Positions 34,501-48,324 are shown, counted from the first letter of the stretch. The stretch is DNA of 64,000 bases from Dactylellina haptotyla (GCA_031310005.1 CM062379.1:3534001-3598000); one strand, 5' to 3'. Notes: generated from the letters alone by a model not told the origin. A program made the numbers and translations.

Positions 34501-36900
34501 TGTGCCCCTCTATTTTACCCCTATTCATGGGATTGTGATAGCAAGCTCAAGGGATGAAGAAGCTCTCAAAAGTGCCAGCCAACAAGCTGTCCGAGCTGAG
34601 ACCCTGTAGCCGAAGCTTGAGAGCAAACCTCAAGAACACAGATCCCAGGTTTAGACCGAGACAATACGCCCTTTACAATTGGATTATGAACATTTCACAT
34701 CCACAATAAGAACTCACAAAAATTTTCTACATGCAAGCGCAAGCCATCTGGGTGAATTCAAGGTTGAGTGTTGAAGCCACCAGGAAAGCTCAAACGAGGT
34801 TCATTCGGTTTGACATGCCTTATTAGGACTAGTCAGATAGCTTCTGGACACTGCAGCAATAAAAAATCGTCAACACACAAAAAACCGCAGGGCTACAAAA
34901 TATGTGCAGTAAGTAAGGGAGCCGAATCGACATGTAACAAACGTATGTTCAACGTCGAAACTTTTGCGAGATAAAGATGTTGTTTTTATGAAAGTATATT
35001 CCTGTTCTCCGGAGATTCCTCTATCGATCTCAACAATTAGAAATATGCGCGTACACGTCTACGCCGCATTGCAGGCTGCGAACTGGCAAGTGATCGATGC
35101 AAAACACCCGGTGTCTTCGACTGCCAGAATGCCTGCTTTCTCGTCACATCGATTTGCGACTATTCCGTCTTGGGAAAAGTGATTATATCGACACATGGAG
35201 GCTGTTGACAGGATACCCGAGCAATATCGTCTTTCTATTGCAAATCAAAACCTGTCGTTCCCTATGTCAACTCAGGTAGCTCGCCTTCGCGCTCCGGCTC
35301 GGGAAGCTTAACCTTATAATTTATGCGCTGTACAACCTGGTATCCCTAGATAAGATTTCGGTTTATTAGATAGGCAGAGATCTGTTGGAGTTGGCGGAAG
35401 CCGGTTGCCTTAGCATCGTTGTCGAGCTGTCACGCCCACGTGATTATCTATAGCACACCTAGCATGGCCCTCCGGTCTTATCCCGAGAATCCAGAGAGCT
35501 CGAATTATCATAAATGATATATCCTTCTTATGTATGAAGCTCGAGGAGCTCAGTAATTTATCTGCAGGTAGCTGGAGCTTCACATAAATCCTGATAATTG
35601 AGTGATTGACACGTCTCAATCTTCATCGCGTCGTGTCATTTTCGACCGAGCAAGACTCCGTAGACGGGGCCGTGGAAGATACCAAGATACCACGAGTAAA
35701 TCTGCATGTTATCCATTTTTATCGGAAGGTGTTATTCGCTCTGTCGATCCTGCAGTCTCGACTATATTCGTTTTCACTAGTTCGCGAGCTTGTGCTTAAG
35801 TGTGACGTATATCGCTCACCAAAATGTTTGGATCCAGCTCGACCAAAGCAAACTTAGGTGAACGGATATTGCTCTATCGACAGCTGACACGGGTGCCATC
35901 GTTCCCATGACACTAGTCGATTATAATCAACATCAATTGGCCATAGCTAAGGCTGCATATGCATTGGCCAAACAAAATAACTCTCCAGTAGAATACGCAT
36001 ATTTCAAATGCATAAACCCACATCGCCACTCCGCCACTCCGCCACGGCAAATAAAATGAATAATTTACCATCCATTGCATTACGACGACGATGCTATCGC
36101 AAGAATGTTGTATTCCGGGAACCGGACCCGGTGCGGGGTGGTATATCAGAGCCAAATCGGGAATATTATCATCAACCTCGTTCAGGCAAGGCGGCCGCGG
36201 GTAGCCTTCGGTTAGTTGCATTTGGCGCTTCTCGCCTCTCCGAGAATCGGATCTAGACTTCTCACGACGCGTTACTGCTCTGCACATCCAGGCATCCCCT
36301 TTGTAATTTTAGAAGGATAATGTTAAGCAATTACAAACATATTTGCCGTATTTGCTATACAAAAGAGGGTTGTGTTCGTTGAGGCTTATTTGCCACTAAA
36401 GTTTACCGATACAGAAACCGACCGGGATACGCGTGCACCATCTAGGCGTAGTCGTATCCAGGCGTAGATCGAGAACTTCGCTTGACCCCAACACGATTGG
36501 CTGTACAGCGAGTCCAGCGCTCGGTCTCGTGGGCAACCTGAGGAGAGCAACCAAACCCGATTCGACGGAGCGGCCAAGCAGCGACTTCGATCTTCGGCAA
36601 TTCGTGGAAGACCCGGCGGGGATGTCAAATTCCCCAATACGCAAAGAAAAAGAAAGGAATGGTCACAATGAAAAAGAGGGCAAGCGTTTCGATTACCAGC
36701 AGCTGGAAACGAAACTTTTTTGGGCACCTGTCGCTTCAGGTCTGACAATGTCTTGCATTTTCGGCTGTGAGACTTGCCAGCCACTTGATTCAATGATAGC
36801 GGCATGATTCTGTTTTTGTTTGGGGTGAATGGTTGGATAGCGCTGATTTTGATTGTGTTAGAAGGTTGCGGGAGGAATTTATGCGTTCGGGGTTAGTGAA
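31525..36900. other. Gene-poor region, left third; promoter side of the C2H2 regulator
   Basis: No recognisable gene. From about 31.86 to 32.15 kb the plus strand is strongly purine-rich (G and A runs); on the regulator's strand this is a C/T-rich tract, as in fungal promoters and leaders. A TA repeat lies at 31796-31812. Open frames such as 32047-32790 (+) are low-complexity readings of this tract. Further right the composition becomes mixed, with nothing recognised. Confidence 0.5.
31860..32150 (+). repeat. Polypurine tract (polypyrimidine on minus strand)
   Basis: Almost continuous G/A sequence with runs such as GGGGGGG and GGAGGAGGAGGG. It lies 340-630 bases upstream of the regulator start, so it may be promoter or 5' leader of that gene. 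Confidence 0.6.
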
Positions 36901-39700
36901 ACGGTGCGAAAAATTGCCACTATTTCAACACATATTTTCCGGTTTGTTGCATGTTAAATGCAGAGCTCAATTCAATTATCCGAGAGAACATCCTTGAAAG
37001 CGCTTAGTTAGGAACCAAAATGTTAATATTTTTATAAAGTTGCTGCTATTTCCCCATGGCGTAACAGACCATGATATCTTTTACCTATTTTAAGATGCTA
37101 TGAACTACTCTAATTTTACGAATTTGAGAAACACTATAGAACTAGGATCTATCTTGGTATAACCCATCCGGGTTTCTTCAAAGGCCATAAACGGGGGGGG
37201 TCTATAGGAAGCCAAAGAGAGACATTCTGATTCCTTCTCTTCAAACATTCAATCGGTGAACTGCGAGGGCGGGTAATAGGTGATGCCTAGCGGGATCGAT
37301 TGACCTTCTATGGTCATAGTTAGACGAATCGTCTTCGACGAGACGGAGTGACTACAAGGGTGTCTTAAAATTGTAAGCCCGCTGTCAACTCGAAGAACAT
37401 GTAAATCACCATTTGATACCAATTTTTAATCTGAATATAGGAACCAGATTAGCTATTAGCAAAATTCCTCGGAGTAAGTATATTAAAGAGCGTCGCTTGA
37501 GAACCGGGATCATACACCCTTGCCAAACCCCCACTCAGTACAGTATACGATCCGCGACTGATTTAAGCAGTTACTCCCGACCACTCTCGTATTGTAATTC
37601 CTAAATGCCCTCTTCTCTTCAAAAAACAAAATAACAATTTGAAAATTCAGATACATAAATTGGTGTGCCAAGGGAGAGAGCTCTGAGCATGCCTGAGATG
37701 TCTGCCTCATGCATCATGTGAATTTGTGACAACGGATACAACGGCTATTTCTACCCCAGATTTTTCTGTAAATACGCCACCGATTAGTAATTACATATTC
37801 TTGAGGGCAAGGTTTATTAAGTCTTAGGATCTCGACCTGGTGACAAAACTTGACAACATTCAACAATAGCGGCATCACGATATCATTTCGTCGAGCTCTT
37901 CATGATTGAGAAACCTCGTTTATAAATTTAATTTCGCCTCAGAAATTCCGGGGCTCGCCTAGAATATGAGAGCGTATTCCGTGGGGCGCGGAAATAACCT
38001 GAAAATCATAATGTTCCATGATTATCATGTGCCACGATCGGCCTGTACAGGCAATCCCCTGCTTTTGCCACGTTGTTTGCAAAAATTGCAAAGGGAATTC
38101 GTATTTAGGAGTGTAGGAAAAATCCAGAAAACCTAAGATTTATTTATAAAACTCACGGGCCAATATTGGGGCGTGCTGCGCTGTTCAGGATCCGAGGCCA
38201 GCTTAGAGCTGCCTACATTCACTTTCAATGGATGGTAACTTGCTACTACAGTACTCCTACGGCGTGACTTCGGACGATTTCCAATATTTCGGCTACAATC
38301 CAGACTCCGCTTTGGGTCTTCATGGCTATTTTTTATAGGCCAAATCCCGTATTTTGGTTGATGTTGACGGCATCTGGCTTGCGAGACAAGTTGGTGTTAA
38401 TTATAGCCATTCTATCAGTGGATCACGCCAGCATCAACTTATGATAAAATCGTGCGACAGTTTTCACATTTCAATAAGAGACTAAATTCCACTTCTAGGA
38501 GCAACGGATTCCGTCTAGTTCTCAACGTTCTAAGATATATACTGCCTCTAGATGTTTCAGATAGTATCATACCCCACCGGATGTAAAATATTGGATCATC
38601 CGATCCTCACACAAATTAAGCAGGTGCCCTAGTTGATTATCAATTGCACATGTTATTCTGATTTCGACGAGTAGACAATTTAGATTCTCAGTAATCCGTT
38701 GTGGAACCCTGATTGGCGATCCATGGAAGTGTGTATATTCGACTTATTAGTTACCATGGTATTGATAAACTTTACAGCGTTTTGGTAATTGTTGATAGAT
38801 AACTATAATTAAATATATTGTAGGTTTTCGCTTTTTGTCTAGGTGTTTGTGAGATATAGTTTCGAACGTTTTATTGATCCATATGTTCCCCTCATATAAT
38901 GATACCACTTTTGTAATTGCTGACCATTTTTAAGAATTATTTAGGGGGTTATTCAGCTGCTAGTGGGGTAGTCTTTGCATTAGTTATAAAATTAAAACTC
39001 GGTTTTCCTAAGTTATATGTTTTGATAATTTTCTTCGTGTAATATTGTGAGGACGGCGGACTGACGGTCCCTTAACTATAGCTATGGGATATGCGGGAAT
39101 AAAATCAGCAATATAAAAAAAATACATGGTTTGAACACCTGAAAATACGAGTTCCTGGTGTGGTATCAGCATGTGTGCGCGACAGGGAAAAATGCCTTAA
39201 ATCAAAGTTGAACGATATCTCACTATAGGAATAGGAAATGATAGCCGTTTCAGACTACCGAGGATACAAACGAGTGTTATACCAGAATGCCACGGATAAC
39301 CCATATCGCATAAATTTCCAGGGACAGATCTGGAAAACCAGTGGTAGGGATGAGTTCGAGCAGATGTTGGATTGGTAGCTGGAGCCTCCTTCTTCCCCCA
39401 CGGCATCTTGAAAGGCCGGGTTTATTTGAATCAGTAATATTTCATTTTAATTTATAATAGTACGATTGATATTGATACTTCCCTTAGACTGGTTATATTA
39501 TTATATTAACAACCCCGAACTAGTTACTGCACGGAGGGTAAGGCAAAGGCAAGACCTTTTTCTCGCTAGAGTAATATATAATTAATATTATAATACTCAA
39601 GAACGGAATGGAGAAGCGCCAAAACATAACAGGTATCAGTTAGAATACCCTTATCCGTGCGAATGGATCGCTTTCCTTCCATACTTTTCTCCACTCCCTC
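36900..39700. other. AT-rich island without genes
   Basis: About 2.8 kb that is visibly richer in A+T than its flanks, with few open frames above 60 codons on either strand (the one at 39197-39406 minus has no known features). Frequent TA steps and scattered stop codons would fit RIP-mutated transposon remains or heterochromatin, but no transposase, reverse transcriptase or terminal repeats could be read, so the origin is open. Confidence 0.4.
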
Positions 39701-42700
39701 CGTTCGCTATCGTTACTCATTTTGGCACTGGTAACGAAGCTATCGAAGAAAAAAGTCATTTGGGGCGTCGATGAACCATATAAAGCTTAACGCCCGGGAT
39801 ATCCATCCATATCAACTAGGAAATATACGTATGTGTGCATGAAGCCTCGAAGGACACTAAATTGCTTGTATTCCTAATACGGACATCGTTAAGAAGGAAG
39901 AATAACCTTTTTAAAGATGTGAACAAAACGGGCTATGCTAGACACTTGAATTGTAGACTAATCAGTAAACGGAGGCCGAGGTGATGTTCGTTGATTTTTC
40001 TCCAACAGTAAAATCGCTGGTGAATATGCCTTCCGCCGTCGGTGCGGGGGCATGGTTGACCGGCAGAAACTGTATTGTTGGATCCGAGGCTGGAGCTAAG
40101 CAGAACAATACATGTCCGAGCTTTGCGATTCACAATTTTGGCGGGCCGGAGGACCCTATTCGTTGGCTGAATGGACTGGAAAGAAATCTGGCTTCCGCGT
40201 GGAGGCTTTGACACTTTGCTTTATTTCACAAAAAAATAGTTTATACTTTTGGGAGAAAAAATAAAATAAAATGATTCCTTGCATCCGCTTTCACCTGTTG
40301 GCGAGGGGATCCCTTCTCTTGAGCTTGGTCGTCTCGAAAGCTGAGGCGTTGCCCCCCTCAGACACATTGTGGAGACTCAGTGTCTGTTCAGGGCGTAAGG
40401 TAAGGATTTGAATTGGATGTGTATGTCTCCGAACCAGATATTAGGCACGAGCGACAGTACCCAATACAAAGTAAAGGTACATGGACGTGTACGGATGCAG
40501 ACATTAAATCATCTCCACAGACAGGAATCGAGTTGAGACAAACGGGTATTTTCTGTATTTAAACATTTTCTCCATTTCGGCAAGGGGACTTTTTGGTTTG
40601 ACGGTGTCTTCTTCCTTAATTTTTTTTTGGGAAGTGAGGAGCGAACTGCAAGTAATTTTCTGGACAAACTCGAGCTGATCAGCTCAAGGACTTTCCATTC
40701 ATATAAGCTTATCGCGTTTGGCAAGTGTATTGCATGCTGCCTGATGCTCGTAATGCCTCGTTTCCCTGTCGCTCTGACAGGCGAGCCTCCGGTAGGCTTC
40801 ACACGTTTTCTTCCGTCTCTCTTGCTGAACGAGCCAGGGCTCTTTGACCACTCGATTGAATCGGGAGAGGCAAGGGACAGGTCAGGAAAAAGCAAGGCTA
40901 TCCCATCCCTTCGCTACAAGGAGACGAGTTGGAGACCACACCCACACTCATGTCTGCTCTCACACTCATATGCCAAAAAGATGTATTCTATTCTGCGAGA
41001 CGGATCGATGCAAAAGAGCTATCTCGTCTCAGTGGTGGCCAGAAAGGTGGTTGCCGTGCGCCTTTGGCTGTCCACTTTAAGGGATGTGTTTCCGATGTTA
41101 CTGGAGCTACCTCAAACCATACGTGCGGCCTTCCCATCTGTAACTCCTTGCTCATCGGGCAGGGCGAGGTTTTAACGCATACTTTTTCAGCTGCATCGGA
41201 ACGGGGTGGCGGACAGACTTGCTTACTTACAGACGGGCGGGCATTCACATTCTGGATTCTCGTCTGGAAGGTAGCGCAGTGATATTGGGCGCAAACACCC
41301 GTCCGTCTGTCTGTGTGTTTAATCACACCACACCCACACACGGCACACACTGGGCTGCCGCTATACGATTGACCGACCCATTCCAATGCTATGTGATGGC
41401 CTCAGGAATTTTCCATTCGAACGTTTCCCGGGACGTGTGAAATATATCACGATCGAGAGAATTTCACATTTTGGATTGCGTTAAGCTGCTAGCCAGAGCT
41501 TCGTTCCGTCCTAGCGTAGTTTGGTTATCGGGCTGGAGTTGGCGAGTCCACCCGCGCCAACACGCTTCCAGATTCCCTATCTCTCTCATTCTGAGCCGTG
41601 ATAGCCAGCCGTTCGTTGTAACCGCTGCTGTGTTCCCCTTTCTTGACCTCTCTCCCGGCGAGAAGTACAATGGGGAGATTGCTCTACTGCCACTGCCGCT
41701 GTTGCTGCTCCACGAAGGGAGCTTGGTGGAGGTGGCTTGGGAGGTTGTTTTTATAGACGACGACAGAAGGGCCGTCCGCCAAGGGCTTCAGATGGTTGTA
41801 ATTTAGCTAGCCTGCTTGCTTCTTTCTCTCCGGTTGGTCCCAGGAAAGGCGGGGCTTCTTCCTCTGTTGATTCTTCTTCTCTGCGTCTGCTTCTCCTTCA
41901 CCCGCTGAGGCTTCTTCTTTTCTTCTTCCTGTTCGTGTTTGTGCTGCAGCGGAACGGACGTTCGTTCTTCGAGTCCATCCGCCCACCCTCCAAAAAAACA
42001 AAAAAAAGGAGGTTGACCGGCTCTCGTTCCTCCCCCTTCGCCTCTGCCCTCCTTCCCCAGCTAAGCGGACACCGCTAACTACGGCCCCAAGACACAGTAC
42101 AATACCTTAGTGTCCGGAGTGATAGTGGTGGAGGTAGTGGTTGGTGGTGGTGGAGGAGTCTTATTGCTGTAGTGGTAGCTGCTAGCTGGCTGTAACTGTA
42201 ATTGACTGCACCGTCCTGTGCTGTCCGTCCCCCATCGTCCATCAAATCTATCTCATCACCAACCCAGCCAGCCCAACCCAACCCAACTCGCACTCTTCTC
42301 CTCCTGCTACCTCGTCAAACCTCCATCGTCGGTTTCTTCCTTCTCCTCCCCACCACCACCTCCACCGTCTACCTCCCTACACCCTCCTATATACACTACT
42401 GCTGCCACCGCCTGCTAGTGTGTGTGTGTGTGCGTGTGCTATCTCAACACACCTCCCCCTTTGTTCTCCCTCCGTCTCCATCTCCATATCCAACTCTCTC
42501 TCTCCCTTTCCCTCTCCCGCCGGCATCTCTTGTTGTTTTCTTTTCCTCTTGCATTTTTATACATATACATACAAGCATCTGCCTAACTTTTGTAGTAGCT
42601 GGCCCGCTGAATTTCCGGATTGCACTCTGTTTGCTCCAACATTGTCCCTCTCGGAATCCTGTGCTAGTAGTGTCCTCCTGCTCCCATATCTCCGGGTTAT

Positions 42701-43277
42701 TGGCCACTCTACCGGATCTTTCCTTTCAGTAACGGAAGACCACACTTCTCTTCTTCCTTCACCTCCCCCCTCCCCCCTCCTTCTAACGAACTATTTCTAT
42801 TTTCCTCGCCCCTCAGTTTTGGGAACTACCTGCGTCTCTGGCCAGTGATCCTTAAACCTCCCCCCGGCTGGAACGACGATTCGCGAATGGATTGTTCCCG
42901 ACCGTCTACCTCTCGGTCCTACTGGATTAACTGACAGGCAACAATATCGTTACACTTATCCTATTCAGCCGCCGAAAGCAACTCGCACCTTCCCGATTCC
43001 CCTTCCAACCCCAACATAGACTGACTTGTTTCCCCATACTTGTCGACCTGAAATCCGAATCGGTCCAACCAACCTTTTTTCTCTACCTTCGTTCAAAAAA
43101 CACTGCCGGGTTTAGAAAGTTTTCGTTCCGATAAAACGTCATTTTCCTCTTCGTCTTGCATTTTTTCTATTTTCCATATATACCTACATTCGTACTCTCC
43201 ATTTTATTTACCCAAGTTTTAATACTTGGTCGGTGTTTGGAATTCTGGTCCGCAGGATCAGCTAACCAGCCTTCAGG
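39701..43277. other. Upstream region and long pyrimidine-rich leader of the RasGEF gene
   Basis: No convincing gene. From about 41.6 kb and especially 42.2-42.85 kb the plus strand is strongly C/T-rich. A TG repeat lies at 42419-42438. Many short upstream ATGs occur. Just before the RasGEF start a CTAAC...CTTCAG pattern (43262-43276) looks like a 3' splice site, so an intron in the 5' UTR is possible. Confidence 0.5.
42419..42438 (+). repeat. TG microsatellite
   Basis: A run of TG dinucleotides broken once by CG, inside the C/T-rich region upstream of the RasGEF gene. Confidence 0.8.
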
Positions 43278-46200
43278 ATGATGGTCATGCCGAGTCAAGC
43301 GACTCATTTCCCGACAAACGGTGGATCGCAACGACAGGCTTCGCAGGTGCCCCGTGGACGGTTGTTGAACGGCAACGGCAGTTATGGTGAAGGGAGACGG
43401 CCGAGATCCTCGAATCCGGCCGCTCCGGCCCACTCACCCTCCCCTCCTGCGATGTTTGTCCGAGCTCTTTACAACTACGCTGCCGACGACCCGACAAGCT
43501 TGAGCTTCCACCAAGGAGACGTTATCCAAGTCCTTACCCAGCTGGAGAGCGGCTGGTGGGACGGGATTGTCAACGGCCAGCGTGGATGGTTTCCTAGTAA
43601 CTACTGTGCCTTGGTTCCGAACGGCGATCTGAACGGCGATGAACACCCAGGTGCACATTTGGAAGGCCATGACGACGATGACACCGCTGGCCAGGGATTC
43701 GACGAGTACGATGATACCGAGTCGGATGAGTCCGACGGAGAAGGCCAGGGTAATCGTTCGCCTCAACTCCCCATGGAAGGAGCCCAGCAAGACGACGAAG
43801 CTGCTTTCTGGCTGCCGCAGGTTACCCGTGACGGTAGCTTGTACTATTTCAACACATTGACAGGTGCCTCAAGGATGGAACTGCCCCTCGAAACACCCAA
43901 CTCGTCGATGGAAACCGGTCCTAGACAACGTACCGAATTCAATGCTCCCGATTCGACCCGACCACCTCCAGAGCTGATGGCTGCTGGTTTGGTCACCGAT
44001 GAGGCGACAAACGGGATGGATCATGATGATGGTGACAATGAATCACAGGGTGACGGCGAAATGCTCATGCTGGCAGTTCACAGTCCTGTTAGGGTACTGT
44101 CCCCACCTTGACGACCTATACCTGACACAATTTGCTAACATGTTGTTTGTACAGGAATCAACCCACAAATCGGATAGCTCGAGTTCGTTTGGAGGTGGCC
44201 AGCCTCTCGATGAGCACATTATGAAAAAAGATGGATTTGATGCACCCGGCGAGTTGATCTACGATATTAACGCAGAGGATGGTGAGTTAATTTATTCCAG
44301 AAAACAGATGAGCTGTCTGGCTCCTCATGGCATTTAGTTCCGACGATGTTCAAATGACTAATGCTATGATGTCTCGCACAGATCTTAAGCTCGGTACCGT
44401 CGCCTTCCACGATGATATTCTCCCTATACCGGCCTCTTGGGATGCCTTGATCGAGGAGACTCAATATGCAATCGCTAGATACCGTCAGGCAATCATGCAA
44501 CGACAGCGAGTGCAATATGTCTCCCGTGCCGAAGATATCTCCGATATGCTTCGTTTAATCATCGGCGCAGGGTCCTCGACAACCGACAACCACTCTGGGC
44601 AACCAACTATTATTTCTTCCAACAAGGCGCTGCACCCTCATTTCCGACACTTTATGGCTGCATTCTCGAAATTGGTCTTGTCGTCTCACGTCGCCAGTAC
44701 TGATTGGCCACCTGCTGACGCTGAAGCCAAGTGCCTCGCCGAGGCTGATGAAGTTATGGCCGGTGTTCTCGAATTTGCAAAGGTCGCGCGTGCTCAGAAG
44801 GATGATGTTGTTCCCCGTCTAGGCCCAGGATTCGTTGTCGGAAGTCATATTGGTGGTAGTTGGTTCAGCAATGGTCTCGGGAACCCATCTTCCAAGCAAT
44901 CGATCATTTTCGGCGACCGCGATAACTTGAGCGTGGCTACGACTCCAATTGATAACCAACTGGTAGAGAGTTTGAGAGGCTTACAAGCCGTTGTTGTACC
45001 GGGACTTCGAACTTTGGAGGACGCTCTGGAGACTCCAGGACCCGTCACCACTGTTCACCAACAGAATGTTGTCGGTGCTTTTGTTATCCACGCCGCTCAG
45101 ACATCTATGGACTCCATGCGTGCTTATTTCCACTTTTTGGAGAGCATTAATCTTGCTCCTCTCGCCGTTGGTGGCCGTAGCCCAACACTATTGGATTTTG
45201 CCATCACTAAGCAGCGCCTATACGATTCTTTTGCTGACCTTTTCATGGCATGCCAATATGTCACTGCGGAACTGGCTGACGAATGGACGAGCTACCAAGG
45301 ACTGCCTCTCGAAAACCGATTGGCCAAAGTCCGAGAGTACATCAAAGAAATCCAGCAAGGTGTTCAGGGTCTCGTGTTCACTGCTGAGCACTTGGTCGAG
45401 GAATATAACGAGAAAGCCTCAAGATTCCCTGAAGATGGTCACAAGCCCTCTACATCTAGCCCATCGACCGCAAAGGCCAATGGAAAGACTTCCATTGGGC
45501 AAGTTCCGGGTGCTCGGGGACGAGCAGGTTCGTCTGTTGGAGGACCCTTCAACGCTGGTAACCCAGACAAGCTGCGTCAAATTCTCGGTGACAACCCGGC
45601 GAAGAAGACAACGCCTGCTAAAGAGGACACTCCACCTCCAGAGAATATCATTGAACCAGATCCGTGGTTCCTTGCACCTGACGTCGAGGATGAGAACGAA
45701 ATCCAATACGAGAAGAGCAAGACCGATGAGAATAAGCTTGTTATTCGTGGTGGTAAGCTCGAAGTGCTTGCTATTTATCTAACAAGACACGATTCTTTGG
45801 ATCCTTCTTTCAACAATACGTTCCTCCTTACCTATAAGTCCTTTACGACTGCCACCCAGCTCTTTGATCTTCTTACGGATCGTTTCAACCTCCAGCCACC
45901 CCCAAATCTCACAACCGCTGAGTACAAGGTGTGGGTTGAGCGTAAGCAGAAGCCTATTAGACTTCGTGTGCTTAACATCCTCAAGGCTTGGTTTGAGAAC
46001 TTCTGGATGGAGGGTAAAGGCGAGGCTGAGACTGAATTGCTCCAGCGTGTTCTTGGCTTCGCCGAGTCCGTCATGGCGCCATCGTTCCCAGGCGCTAATG
46101 TCTTGATCAAGCTCATCAAGATGCGTATTCAGGGTCTCGACCCACAGACTGAGAGGGTTATCACCATCACCCAATCCGCTCTACCGATGCCAATCTACCC

Positions 46201-47118
46201 GAAGAACATGCGCAAGCTTAAGTTCCTCGATATCGATCCATTGGAGTTCGCAAGACAGTTGACAATCATTGAATCGAAGGCCTATAACAAAATTAAGGTT
46301 ACCGAATGTTTGGGCAAATCTTGGAGCAAACCGTCTCCTTCCGACTCTAGCCCAGACCCTGCTGAGAATGTCAAGGCTATGATTCTTAACTCTAATCAAT
46401 TGACCAACTGGGTCGCTGAGATGATTCTCAACCAACCTGAGCCAAAGAAACGTGTTGTTGTCATTAAACACTTCGTCTCAGTTGCAGAAGTATGCACCTT
46501 ACTTATTCTCGCTTTTATAGTTTATATCGCTGATTCAAATATAGAAATGTCGCCTGTTGAACAACTTCTCCACCTTGACCGCTATTATCTCGGCCTTGTC
46601 AACCTCTCCAATCCATCGTTTGAAGAGAACCTGGGATCAAGTTCCAACTCGTACTATTGGTATTCTGGAGAGCTTGCGTACTCTTATGGGTACCACCAGG
46701 AACTTTGGTGAATATCGTGAATGTTTGCATCTTGTCAACCCACCTTGTGTTCCTTTCTTGGGTATGAAATTCTAATCCTAATCATCTTCTACTTGCATTG
46801 TTTACTAACTGCTGTATAGGTGTCTATCTCACCGATCTTACTTTTATCGAGGATGGTAACCCCGATCTCATCAAAGGCACTGATTTGATCAACTTTGCTA
46901 AGAGATCAAAGTGCGCTGACGTCATTCGAGAGATCCAACAATACCAATTGGTCCCATACTCTCTACAAGCTATTGACCCTCTCCAAGAATACATTCTTTC
47001 CAACATGGCCGCCGCAAAGGACGTCCACGAGATGTACGAAGTTTCGATTAAGATCGAACCAAGAGAGCGAGAAGACGAGAAGATTGCACGATTACTCCAG
47101 GAATCTGGTTTCCTCTAG
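43278..47118 (+). CDS. CDC25: SH3-domain Ras guanine-nucleotide exchange factor (CDC25-like)
   Basis: Five exons: 43278-44093, 44155-44281, 44382-46489, 46545-46761 and 46820-47118, 1188 aa. It activates Ras by GDP release, upstream of cAMP signalling in fungi. Domains in order: an SH3 domain at about 59-115 (MFVRALYNYAADDPTSLSF, ending GWFPSNYC); an acidic linker; a WW-like segment (AFWLPQVTRDGSLYYFNTLT); a long helical region; the REM/RasGEF-N domain from about 760 (NKLVIRGGKLEVLAIYLT...); and the catalytic RasGEF domain from about 925 (LDIDPLEFARQLTIIESKAY, then VVVIKHFVSVAEKCRLLNNF, then [20 protein letters not shown]). The splice joining AE to KCRLLNNF and the one inside FLG restore the conserved catalytic blocks exactly. 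Full length; all frames agree. The gene symbol is used in the sense of the CDC25 family. Confidence 0.94.
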
Positions 47119-48324
47119 AGGAGGACGTTCCCACGAACTTCAAGCGGTTCTAGCGACGCAAAACAGCAGCGACGGAAAACCAATCCGGTTTGATGGAAGC
47201 TGCGGAAAAAAATATATATATTGTATAAAAATACCCAATGCTCAAATAACGAAATGAATTATGCAATCGCACAAAGAGACGTTTTGGAACGACATTTTTC
47301 TGGGGTTTCGGATCTAATCATCATTCGCATTTCTCGATTTCTTTTTCAACGGGTCTTCATTCTAAAAGGGGATCAAACACAACGGTTGCTTTAAATACAC
47401 GGAGAAGGGTGCGATGAATTGTCAAATGGAAGTTTTAAATCATTTTTTTTGTGATAACTCTTGCTTTTTTTTTTTTTTGGTCTATTCTATTACTTTGGGC
47501 TTCGCTCTCAGCTCCTCATTTTGTTATCACCACACTGAGGTCATTTGCTTTTTCTTCATCATCATTGCTTTCCACCTCTGCATTTTTATACCTTCCAGCG
47601 AAGCGACAAAATCCTTTCTCCGTCACTTGCCTCAGATATCATAGGCACTCTCTACCGACGGCCCATTAACTCATTCATATGCATACCTCAAAAACGACAT
47701 CATTCGCATATGCATATTGCATTTTATATTCTTTTGTGTATATAGCGAAAGCTCTCGTTCCTTCATTGCATTTATTTTTCTGTTCTACAAAAAACCCCTT
47801 CCACGGTAGCGCACATGTCTTTTCCAACCTCTTCGCTTTTTTGTTGATCGAAACAAAGTCTTTCACACTACCCCTACCACATACGCCGTTGACGGCTTTT
47901 TTGTCCGGCGCAAGTCTCTCCTTTTTATCTTTTTTCTGTACTTTGTTTCACATATACCAGTATCTCATCACGGAAAGCACTGATTTTTGTTTTCATCATG
48001 TTATATTATCTTATCTTATCACTAAAGCAGTTTCAGCTAGGCGAAATATCATGGGTTTCACAATAATTTTATCTTCCATCTTCGCTCGTGATTATTATAT
48101 AATATTGTTTCTACTCTTCCGAAAGTCTTAGGCGCGTTTGAGTTGGTTATCAGCTGTGATGTGATTGTTCTGTGTATCTGATATCTGATTGATAAAGATG
48201 CGGCACTCAAGTCCTCGTGGATATTTGATAAGTACTTTTGGGTCTTCATCTTCAACACAATAAAGTCTACGGCACCTCCACACTTATATCCAGTCGATAA
48301 CGATAGAGGAATCAGAAGAAAACC
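47119..48324. other. Intergenic region, T-rich
   Basis: 1.2 kb between the RasGEF stop and the guanine deaminase start. T runs (for example 47443-47479) and AT-rich sequence. Open frames here (47679-48131 +) are Phe/Leu/Ser-rich readings of T/C-rich DNA, not genes. Confidence 0.6.

Noticed and set aside
39197-39406. Possible transposon fragment (69-codon minus-strand frame)
   Set aside because: Considered as a RIP-damaged element, but no transposase or integrase motif and no flanking repeats could be identified.
42202-42848. Pro/Ser/Leu-rich frames upstream of RasGEF
   Set aside because: Readings of C/T-rich leader DNA in several frames at once, which is typical of pyrimidine tracts, not of genes.
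47679-48131. 150-codon Phe/Leu/Ser-rich frame that looks like a membrane protein
   Set aside because: Caused by T/C-rich intergenic sequence; no splice or family support.
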